Part shown: in pieces, positions 6,992-14,007 of the stretch
Layout: the number at the start of each line of letters is the position of its first letter
Position numbering within the stretch: the stretch's first letter is position 1
Virus record (IMG/VR): IMGVR_UViG_3300032677_000097
Span: 1 to 35,244 of that record
Source of the DNA: a virus
Direction: 5' to 3' (one strand)
DNA: 35,244 nucleotides
Notes under the pieces: generated by a model
The model's database searches: none
What the model was told of the DNA's origin: nothing
What the model saw: only the letters and a program-made list of their open reading frames with translations
Position numbers and translations under genes: made by a program

Positions 6992-7363
6992 TTACCAACG
7001 GTCTTTTGCATCAATTTGAGTTGCACTACTTAGACTATCATCACTTGGCTCAGATTCTGAAACCAGTAAGATGTCGGCCGGGTCAATTCTGCGAATTGTG
7101 ACTTCGCCTGTTGTGTCTTCGATAGTAACACCCCGAGTCCAACGTCCGTGGCTTACCAAAACCCATTGCCCAATGGTAATATCTTCTTGTTCTGGTCCAG
7201 TAGCGTATACCTGTGCCCAACGTGGACGAATACCTGCACCACGTCCATCATCGTTTAACAAATAGATACCACTACTTAGTTTACGTTCTTTGAAATTCAT
7301 ATCAGATACAAGCACATGATCATTTAGTGCTCGTAAATTATCTACTTTGATTGGTTTAAACAT
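6992..7363 (-). CDS. GroES/gp31-like co-chaperonin
   Basis: The 123-aa protein follows the Hsp10 plan: an early LRALNDHVLVSDM strand (compare 'P-L-x-D-R-V-L-V' in GroES), a loop with SSGIYLLNDDG in the mobile-loop region, then beta strands with VYATGPEQ and the closing IDPADILLVSES. T4 gp31 replaces host GroES and allows folding of the major capsid protein, so this protein most likely partners host GroEL in head assembly. The C-terminal 20 residues are an acidic/Ser-rich extension. The ATG lies 2 nt after the stop of the 150-aa gene that starts behind a late promoter, so it is probably made late. Confidence 0.8.
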   Translation of the reverse strand: MFKPIKVDNLRALNDHVLVSDMNFKERKLSSGIYLLNDDGRGAGIRPRWAQVYATGPEQEDITIGQWVLVSHGRWTRGVTIEDTTGEVTIRRIDPADILLVSESEPSDDSLSSATQIDAKDRW

Positions 7364-7365
7364 AA

Positions 7366-7818
7366 TTAGATTCTTGTCGGTCCGTTTGATTTTGCTTGTT
7401 CTTTTGGAGTCGGTAATGGTTCTTGTGTAACTGTTGCAGGAGCCGCCAGACTATTTGCTAAACTACCACGAGCTGATGGTTGTGCTGGTTGCTTGTCTGG
7501 TGATGCTGGAACATTAGTTGTTACAGTTAAGTTATTTGCCAAATCTGTTAATTGCTGTGCATTACTAGCTTCTAGTATTGTTTTTTGTGTTTGATATTCG
7601 TGTGGATCATTTGGACTATAGCCAGCACCAGCTGATGGTACCGCATACACTTGATCCATAATTGCGTTTCGTCCAGCGGCAATTTTACCACCAGCACCAA
7701 TTAAATCACCACGTGCGTTTACCTTCATGTTTCCAACTGCGATTGCTGTTTCGTTGGTTAATTTAATTTTGTCCATATCAACTGCTTGACCACGTGCTGT
7801 TTTATATATTCTTGCCAT
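7366..7818 (-). CDS. conserved T4-like late protein, probably virion-associated, 150 aa
   Basis: The protein opens MARIYKTARGQAVDMDKIKL and then has AVGNMKVNARGDLIGAGGK, a signature I associate with a conserved protein of T4-like marine phages. The second half is rich in Ala, Thr and Pro and ends TPKEQAKSNGPTRI, so it is likely flexible. A TATAAATA late box (7838-7845) and a clear CTCCTT-complement ribosome site (7826-7831) precede the ATG at 7818, which points to late expression and a structural or assembly role. No exact function is known. Confidence 0.75.
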   Translation of the reverse strand: MARIYKTARGQAVDMDKIKLTNETAIAVGNMKVNARGDLIGAGGKIAAGRNAIMDQVYAVPSAGAGYSPNDPHEYQTQKTILEASNAQQLTDLANNLTVTTNVPASPDKQPAQPSARGSLANSLAAPATVTQEPLPTPKEQAKSNGPTRI

Positions 7819-7837
7819 TTTAATTCTCCTTGTATGC

Positions 7838-7845
7838 TATTTATA
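7838..7845 (-). promoter_or_regulatory. T4-type late promoter box TATAAATA
   Basis: A perfect match to the T4 late consensus on the minus strand lies 20 bp before the start of the gene at 7818, with an AAGGAG ribosome site between them. It is in the only gap of this block (7819-7856). Confidence 0.8.
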
Positions 7846-7856
7846 AACTGGGTAGT

Positions 7857-8369
7857 TTACTTTAAAAATTCTTCAATCGGAAGATCGTAATATAAGCTAT
7901 TAACCTTGTGAACACCCAATAGGTATAATACATAACTTGCTACACTTGATCCACGACCTAATCCCCATACTACCTTGTTTGCTCGCATGGTATCTACAAA
8001 ATATTTCAAATAGCGTAGCAAGTTAAACAGGTCACGTTCCTGGTATAATAGTAGTTCTTCGCCCACACGTTGCAATTCAGGCGCTGTCTTGCACAAATCC
8101 AAGATATGTTGGGCTATATCTAATGTTTTATATTCGTCTGGCATGTGCCAGTTATTTTGATTTTCGTTATCAAATTGTTCAACCGGTATGTTACGTGGTA
8201 TCCATTGTTGCAATGATGGAATATCTGCATACGTTTTGTTTACAGCCACGTTGAACAAGTTGGCATCTTCAACGTAGAATAGTTCTAGCATCAAATCGGG
8301 ATTTTGATAAAGCATATCGGCCAACTCATTTGTGTTGGTGTATGCTTGACCATGAGTATCATACTTCAT
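7857..8369 (-). CDS. DnaE-like polymerase III alpha fragment protein, 170 aa
   Basis: The C-terminal 40 residues (VWGLGRGSSVASYVLYLLG, then YYDLPIEEFL) closely resemble the C-family polymerase segment G-x-G-R-G-S-x-x-G-S ... L-x-Y-x-L-x-F-E-R-F-L. The rest is helical. The catalytic P-D-I-D-x-D aspartates that follow in DnaE are absent because the protein ends just before them. It therefore cannot be a polymerase. Relatives occur in T4-like marine phages, sometimes annotated as polymerase III alpha. It could be a decoy, a nucleotide or DNA binder, or a relic with a new role. The ATG overlaps the next upstream stop as ATGA. Confidence 0.72.
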   Translation of the reverse strand: MKYDTHGQAYTNTNELADMLYQNPDLMLELFYVEDANLFNVAVNKTYADIPSLQQWIPRNIPVEQFDNENQNNWHMPDEYKTLDIAQHILDLCKTAPELQRVGEELLLYQERDLFNLLRYLKYFVDTMRANKVVWGLGRGSSVASYVLYLLGVHKVNSLYYDLPIEEFLK

Positions 8370-8605
8370 TGAATATCAATAATGTTCTTAAATTGTTTAG
8401 ATTTTGATTCCATTTCTTCTAATGCTTTGCGATTGCGATTATTCATTTCTTCTTGATAATCCTGAAGCAGTAGTTGTAATTGTCCTACCATATCTGCTTG
8501 CCCAATACGGTAAGCATACATCATACGGCTTTGCAATTCAGATAACTTTTTTGTAAGCTCATCCATTGACATCTTGGACAAGTCTGGTGTTAAAGGGTGA
8601 CCCAT
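8366..8605 (-). CDS. conserved coiled-coil phage protein, 79 aa
   Basis: The protein begins MGHPLTPDLSKMSMDELTKK and is otherwise nearly all helix with heptad character (LSELQSRMMYAYRIGQADM, LQLLLQDYQEEMNNR). This pattern recurs in T4-like marine phages, but I know of no assigned role. Its ATG lies inside the upstream gene (16-bp overlap) and its stop is coupled as ATGA to the DnaE-like gene. Confidence 0.7.
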   Translation of the reverse strand: MGHPLTPDLSKMSMDELTKKLSELQSRMMYAYRIGQADMVGQLQLLLQDYQEEMNNRNRKALEEMESKSKQFKNIIDIQ

Positions 8606-8793
8606 GACGGAATGTCTCCTACAGTTGGTTCTACGTATTCTTGTTTTAATTCTTCACCTTTGAGCAAGGCGGTTAGGTCTACCATGGATTGATTTTCTAA
8701 GATAGAGACCCATTCACCAGCGTTGGTTTTATGAAATGTTAAATATGCTATTGTACCGATCGGTAACTGTACTGGTATTTTTCTTTGGTCCAA
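8590..8793 (-). CDS. hypothetical protein, 67 aa, TTG start
   Basis: There is no usable ATG. TTG at 8793-8791 is chosen because AAGGAG (8805-8800) lies 6 nt upstream; a longer in-frame TTG at 8841 is the -35 element of the promoter and is upstream of the predicted transcript. The translation (DQRKIPVQLPIGTIAYLTF ...) is a small beta-rich protein ending EPTVGDIPSWVTL. No family is recognised. It is the first gene behind the promoter at 8813-8841. Confidence 0.65.
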   Translation of the reverse strand: MDQRKIPVQLPIGTIAYLTFHKTNAGEWVSILENQSMVDLTALLKGEELKQEYVEPTVGDIPSWVTL

Positions 8794-8812
8794 AATAAAC
8801 TCCTTGTATATA

Positions 8813-8841
8813 ATTATATAGCAATTATACCAAGGAGTCAA
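8813..8841 (-). promoter_or_regulatory. sigma70-like promoter before the 8793-7857 genes
   Basis: On the minus strand: TTGACT (8841-8836), 17-bp spacer, TATAAT (8818-8813). The predicted transcript start is near 8806, leaving a leader of about a dozen bases that holds just the AAGGAG ribosome site. It separates this group from the tail-fibre genes upstream. Confidence 0.8.
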
Positions 8842-8851
8842 GTATTTTAAA

Positions 8852-10117
8852 TTAGAACGTGCTGGCTGCTATTCGTTTCCAGGTATTGGTTGCTACGCAA
8901 ATATACATATAATTTGAATCATATGCTACTTGGCCTTGTACACCCGTTGAACTAGAAGTTGCAGGCGCACCAGAATGCAATACTACATTACCAAAAAAGC
9001 GTGTACTCTGATCGTTCTCAACACCAATGGCTTGTTTCTGTGCAACAAATGGAGTAGAACCTGTACCATCTGGTGTGGTCCAAACAGTAACATTACCACC
9101 GAGACCTGCTGTTACGTTGGCACCTTTGGCATAGAATCCAATAGACCCTACAGTATTAGGAACATTGGCTGTGGTACCAGATCCAGTAAATGTTAGAGCA
9201 TTAATGTATCCAACAAAGTCATTATTCTGTATACCAACGATAGTACCTGTTGCAAGATTGCCACGCAGACCGGTTATGCTGTAGCCTGCACTCGGACCGT
9301 TGTCACCTTGTGTGTACGCTATGTTACCTGTGTAGTTTGTACCTGCACTAACAGAGTTATAACTGCCCTGAGTACTAACACGGTCTTCACCTGTTTCTAA
9401 TGCAAGTGCTATAGGCAACGAATTAACTCCGTAGCCGATTAAAAATGTAGAATTTACTGTTGCATTAAAATATAATTCTGGATCACGGAAAGTGGCACGG
9501 TTACGCGATAAGTCAAAAATTTGATAATTGTTACCGCCGTCGATACTACTAAAGTCAAACAGGTAACTGCCCGGTGAACCTTGGTCAGTAGCTTGGTCAA
9601 ATGTGATAGTTTGTGTACCATCACCGTTTGGTTCAGACCAGGCAATATCGTTAATACCGATAGTAACACTACTTGGAGTTGTTACAGTATGTGAAGTATC
9701 AGTGACCTGAATCCATACACGCATAACACCGTAGCCCAATGCACCAGTACCAGTTGATGTTGGCCAGTTGATAAATTTTAATGTAATTGGACCAGCTGTG
9801 GTAATCTTTTGGAAGTTGGCCTGGTCAAAGTCCAATATTGCTACGCCAGAGACCGCACCCAAGTCCAATAAACTTTGTGTCCAACTAGCCAATTGTGGAC
9901 GACGAATCTGTGTTCCTGCCATGTCATTGTTTAATGGCTGACCAGTTAATGCTGTAGTTACAAGAGCTTTGGATTGCAGATCGCTAATCTCAGACCCTGC
10001 AAATGTAAAATTGTTTTTAATGTTGGTAAAGTTGTCGCGGAAGCCCTGGCTACTGTTATTTTGGTTAGCAATCGGGAATGTACCGTCGACGTTGTATGGA
10101 TTAATATTTGATGGCAT
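8852..10117 (-). CDS. tail-fibre/adhesin protein, 421 aa
   Basis: The N-terminal module (SNINPYNVDGTFPIANQNNSS, then FRDNFTNIKNNF) is shared with the 101-aa protein upstream and is the type used to attach or assemble fibres in T4-like marine phages. The middle is Gly/Thr/Asn-rich beta structure. The C-terminus, GVQGQVAYDSNYMYICVATN followed by WKRIA, is a common tip motif of such fibres. It likely forms part of the host-recognition apparatus. It is the last gene of the tail-fibre operon, 14 bp after the 101-aa gene, with GGAAAC before the ATG. Confidence 0.82.
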   Translation of the reverse strand: MPSNINPYNVDGTFPIANQNNSSQGFRDNFTNIKNNFTFAGSEISDLQSKALVTTALTGQPLNNDMAGTQIRRPQLASWTQSLLDLGAVSGVAILDFDQANFQKITTAGPITLKFINWPTSTGTGALGYGVMRVWIQVTDTSHTVTTPSSVTIGINDIAWSEPNGDGTQTITFDQATDQGSPGSYLFDFSSIDGGNNYQIFDLSRNRATFRDPELYFNATVNSTFLIGYGVNSLPIALALETGEDRVSTQGSYNSVSAGTNYTGNIAYTQGDNGPSAGYSITGLRGNLATGTIVGIQNNDFVGYINALTFTGSGTTANVPNTVGSIGFYAKGANVTAGLGGNVTVWTTPDGTGSTPFVAQKQAIGVENDQSTRFFGNVVLHSGAPATSSSTGVQGQVAYDSNYMYICVATNTWKRIAASTF

Positions 10118-10131
10118 TTAATGTTTCCTGA

Positions 10132-10437
10132 TTAACTTAATGTTACGTTGGCCCACTTAGTGCCGTTATACACCTGAATATTTCCTGTGGTGTAGTTATA
10201 TACTGTCATGCCTATTGCGGTTGGAGTTATGGCATTTACTTGAGTTGTAGTTAAATTGGCAAATTGTATAGCACTTGTTAAAGTAACGTTACCTTGTAAT
10301 GCTGAAATCTCAGAAGCTGCTGTGATAAAGTTGGTTTGTATATTCTGAAAGTTAGATCTAAAACCTTGTGTGTCGTTATCCTGCCCTGCGATTGGGTAGG
10401 TGATATTTATAGTAGCTGGGTTAATATTTGATGCCAT
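10132..10437 (-). CDS. short fibre-like structural protein, 101 aa
   Basis: It is a miniature of its downstream neighbour: the same N-terminal module (SNINPATINITYPIAGQDND, FRSNFQNIQTNF) followed almost directly by a tip-like end (GMTVYNYTTGNIQVYNGTKW). It may be a minimal fibre, a fibre-assembly partner, or a product of internal deletion after duplication. The start overlaps the stop of the 1189-aa gene as TAATG, and a GATAAATA box lies 34 bp upstream of the start. Confidence 0.78.
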   Translation of the reverse strand: MASNINPATINITYPIAGQDNDTQGFRSNFQNIQTNFITAASEISALQGNVTLTSAIQFANLTTTQVNAITPTAIGMTVYNYTTGNIQVYNGTKWANVTLS

Positions 10438-13400
10438 TAGTTAAACACTCCGTATTGTGGAAATTTTAAGTATTTATCCTGACTTCCCGGTGTATAGTAA
10501 CTATCTCTATAGTTAAAGAACTTGGTAGTGTCGCCGTTAAAGGTAGTTTTCTTAGCAACAGAATTGGCTTGATACTTGTAAACAGCATAGAATGGAACTG
10601 TTTGGCCCGGACTTAAAATTTGGTCGTAGTAAACAATAGCAGTACCATAGGTTACACCAAAAAATACTCGTATACGATCACCTGGGGTAATTTCCTGTAT
10701 AAAGTTTAACTGTACCACATCGTTAACAACTGTAATCTGCCATATGCCGCCGCGCTGATTAACTGGGGCAAGTCCCTGTGATTTTTCTAAGTATCCGGGT
10801 ATTAGTGTGTACGTATCATAACTTTCAGAATCGTAACCTTCAATCCGGGTCGTAGTAGTATTATTGCCGATCCATGCATCCATGTAATCTACCCAGCCAT
10901 CGTAAGGACCAGGATCTAAGAATTTTTCTTGTTTTGCAAATATCAGTGTATCGCCTGTGCCAAATGTAGTAATTCCGTCTATACCACCGTTGGCAATAAT
11001 ATACTCTACTGTTCTGCCGTTGATCTGACTAAATGGCACGGTTACTGCATAATTAACAGAAGCAACCAACGCACCAATATTGCTATTTGGTAATGCATCG
11101 AAGGTTGTTTCTTTACCTAAGGTATATTGATCAGTTGTGGTATTAAAGTTTGAAGTATAGAAATCGTCTAAGAAATATCTATCAACAGTAAAGTCTATAT
11201 TATTAAAATTAATACCTGAATTTTGTAAACGATACGCAATTAATTTACTTGCGCCCGGTACAGTATAGGCCAGTACCGACGCTTGCACATAACCCAGCGG
11301 AGTACTAAATGTTCCATTAGTGGTACCAGGTTGGTTACTGGTCATCCAGGGTGGCAAACTACTTTGATCGTAGTATCCGACACCGGTTGTTAATCTACTG
11401 ATCATATTCTGACTACTATCAGGATATACTATTTTATATTCTGCACCTGTGGCATCAATATATGGATTAGTAATAGTATTGGTTAAATCTATTTCTAATT
11501 CAGCACCATTGCCGTTGCTATTTAGAGTAGGGTCAACGATATCAATATATACTACTTCGTATTTTACATTATAGTTACTGTCCAATACCACGGCTGTTTT
11601 AATATCACCAAACTTGAAATTTTTAGTATAATGATTTTTAGCCATTGCATTAGCATAAGTTAATAAATCGCTAGGCTTTAGTCCTGGTAAAAATAACATC
11701 TCAATATCTTTAGCAATACCAAACCATGGATCATCGATTCGATAAATTAATTCAGGCACAAATATTTCTGTATTGTTTACAACACTATTAAAGATTTGAC
11801 GTTGGTCCCACTTTAACATTGCCTGTAGATATAAATTATCATATGGTTCAATATCAATAATATCTAGTGTTAATGTAAACTCTCTTACTGCGGTTGCAGT
11901 ACCATCTGCAGTTGATACTTGAACAGTAAAGTTGTAAACTCTATCAAATGATTCAGTGTTGCCGTCGATAGTGGTTGCAAAATCATCTAGGCAGAACGCT
12001 TCAAACGTAACACGTCCACTTATTTCACCTGAAGGCAATAACGATAGGCCTTGCGGTAATCTAATAGGCACACCAGGAGCATCAACTAAGGTATATACCA
12101 ATGGCTTGCCTTCAACACTGGTAGCTGTCAGTACTATCTCGCTGACCTGTCCGTTATTAACAGTTCCAAGATTTTCTGGACTATTCCATTGAATGATATT
12201 GTTAATATCGCCCAAGACCGGTAAGTTAAAATAAATTGGGTTACTTGCGTAAGTTACGTTACCTCTGATTTTACTAACCTGTACACCAAACGAATAATTT
12301 TCATAAGATGAACTTTGTGTTGTTAGTTTACCATATAACCAACCTGTAGATGCATCCAATAGTAGTCCTGGTAAGTTGGTTGTTGATCCGGAACCGGACC
12401 CACTGCTATCAAATCCAACACCGCCGATGTGTGTAATGTCATCACCTTGATAGTCAAAGCCGGCATCTAATCCGTAGACATAGGCATCAAACGTGCCGGA
12501 TGTATTTGATAATGAATATGTTATGACATCGCCTTGGAAATCCATTCCTTCAAATTTGTAAGCATAGTAACTACCACTACGTGCAGTTGGCAATGTTGTT
12601 ACATTGCCGTTTAAGATAACTGGAATATAGGTATTAATTGTATCGGTTGTTAGGTATGTATTGTCGACTGTGATGTTACCATTGTCTGTGGTATATCCGC
12701 TACGACTTACAACGTCAATGATATAAGTTTGTAAATCATAATTTGCGCCATCATAGGCCTGGATTGTAAAATTATAGCTTAGTGTTTGATTTAATTGATT
12801 AAAATCGTATGGTCCAAGATCATATTCAGCTGCATCAAGAATTTCATTATTGGCACCAGGTGCAGGAATATTGCTATCATATCCGGCTGGACCAAATGCA
12901 CCAATTAATTGTAAAGGTTGTATGTACCCACTTAGTAATCCAGTAGAACTTAATGTTACACCAGATGGTAAACTACCAATGTTTGACCAGGTAATTGCTA
13001 CGTTGGGATTTAATTCGTTAACTGATAATTGCTGACTATAGTATGTACCATCAAAGAATGATCCTAGCAAGGTAGTTGCTGGTTCAATGACTGGACCGTA
13101 TACGTTGGTTACACTTAAACTAAATGCTTGATCTCTAATGTGTCCAAAGTTTGTAGTAGCACGGATTGTAAATCTAAATGTTTCTGCTGTATCAACTTGT
13201 ACTGCATTTAACAATGTCGGTACACCTTGCAATGATCCGGTGGCAACAACACCCATACCCGGTGGCAATTCGCCAGAAACAAAGGTAAAGGTTACAGTAG
13301 TGTTGGCCGTTGTTGTTTCTACTTGCAATGGTAATTGATAAAATTCACCATTGGGAACCGTACCTAGGTCACCGGGAGGCGTAACCCAGGTTAAATCACT

Positions 13401-14006
13401 GTTAACGGTGTTGGTTAGAATAATAGCAAACGCACCATCAATTGGTTTAGTATTGTCTGAGCCGGAGACTCTAACAATAAAATTATAGCTTAAAGTTGTA
13501 AAATAATTATTGCTTGGAGAACTATAAGTAGGAGTACCGGATATTATACCTGTACTACTCATGGTCATACCAGGTGGTAAACTTCCACTAATAACTTGAT
13601 ATGTTAATGTTGCGCCGTTGTTGGCACTATCAAATGCCTGTACTTCTATAGAGATAGGCAAGCCAATGCCCAAATTGGCCAAAGACCCAAGCGGGGTAAT
13701 CCATTCTAGTTGTGGCGGATTGATAACAGCAATACTAAAATCGCCTATGATAGAACTAACACCATCGGCAACAAGTATTTCAAATGTTGATGAATAATTG
13801 TTATTCTGACTATAATCGGGCACACCGGAAATTACACCAGTTGCTCCGTTTAAGGTCATGCCCGAAGGCAACGACCCACTAACAAGAGTAAAGGTTGGTG
13901 TATTGTTTGGATTGGATTCATTAACTGATAAAGTAACAGAGGATAATGAACCCTTAGATAATGTAGCAAGTTGACCTTGCTGGCTAACCCAACTTAATGT
14001 TGACAT
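10437..14006 (-). CDS. large fibre/adhesin with tandem Ig-like (He_PIG) repeats, 1189 aa
   Basis: Residues 1 to about 720 hold some six tandem Ig-like repeats of roughly 100 residues. Each has a W-x-x-P-x-G-x-L entry, a core such as LVSGSLPSGMTLNGATGVIS or VISGSLPPGMTMSSTGIISG, and an F-x-I/V-x-V-x-D/N exit; this is the He_PIG (putative Ig) pattern. The last 450 residues are unrelated, rich in Tyr, Asp and Asn, and may form the receptor-binding or trimerising part. He_PIG arrays are common on phage tails and probably touch surface glycans. The ATG is 1 nt after the TAA of the 787-aa fibre gene. The length and repeats are typical; the exact place in the virion is not known. Confidence 0.84.
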   Translation of the reverse strand: MSTLSWVSQQGQLATLSKGSLSSVTLSVNESNPNNTPTFTLVSGSLPSGMTLNGATGVISGVPDYSQNNNYSSTFEILVADGVSSIIGDFSIAVINPPQLEWITPLGSLANLGIGLPISIEVQAFDSANNGATLTYQVISGSLPPGMTMSSTGIISGTPTYSSPSNNYFTTLSYNFIVRVSGSDNTKPIDGAFAIILTNTVNSDLTWVTPPGDLGTVPNGEFYQLPLQVETTTANTTVTFTFVSGELPPGMGVVATGSLQGVPTLLNAVQVDTAETFRFTIRATTNFGHIRDQAFSLSVTNVYGPVIEPATTLLGSFFDGTYYSQQLSVNELNPNVAITWSNIGSLPSGVTLSSTGLLSGYIQPLQLIGAFGPAGYDSNIPAPGANNEILDAAEYDLGPYDFNQLNQTLSYNFTIQAYDGANYDLQTYIIDVVSRSGYTTDNGNITVDNTYLTTDTINTYIPVILNGNVTTLPTARSGSYYAYKFEGMDFQGDVITYSLSNTSGTFDAYVYGLDAGFDYQGDDITHIGGVGFDSSGSGSGSTTNLPGLLLDASTGWLYGKLTTQSSSYENYSFGVQVSKIRGNVTYASNPIYFNLPVLGDINNIIQWNSPENLGTVNNGQVSEIVLTATSVEGKPLVYTLVDAPGVPIRLPQGLSLLPSGEISGRVTFEAFCLDDFATTIDGNTESFDRVYNFTVQVSTADGTATAVREFTLTLDIIDIEPYDNLYLQAMLKWDQRQIFNSVVNNTEIFVPELIYRIDDPWFGIAKDIEMLFLPGLKPSDLLTYANAMAKNHYTKNFKFGDIKTAVVLDSNYNVKYEVVYIDIVDPTLNSNGNGAELEIDLTNTITNPYIDATGAEYKIVYPDSSQNMISRLTTGVGYYDQSSLPPWMTSNQPGTTNGTFSTPLGYVQASVLAYTVPGASKLIAYRLQNSGINFNNIDFTVDRYFLDDFYTSNFNTTTDQYTLGKETTFDALPNSNIGALVASVNYAVTVPFSQINGRTVEYIIANGGIDGITTFGTGDTLIFAKQEKFLDPGPYDGWVDYMDAWIGNNTTTTRIEGYDSESYDTYTLIPGYLEKSQGLAPVNQRGGIWQITVVNDVVQLNFIQEITPGDRIRVFFGVTYGTAIVYYDQILSPGQTVPFYAVYKYQANSVAKKTTFNGDTTKFFNYRDSYYTPGSQDKYLKFPQYGVFN
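10471..10478 (-). promoter_or_regulatory. candidate late promoter box GATAAATA
   Basis: The box matches NATAAATA on the minus strand and sits inside the last codons of the 1189-aa fibre gene. The predicted start leaves about 27 nt of leader with ACGGAG before the ATG at 10437. Confidence 0.45.
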
Positions 14007-14007
14007 A

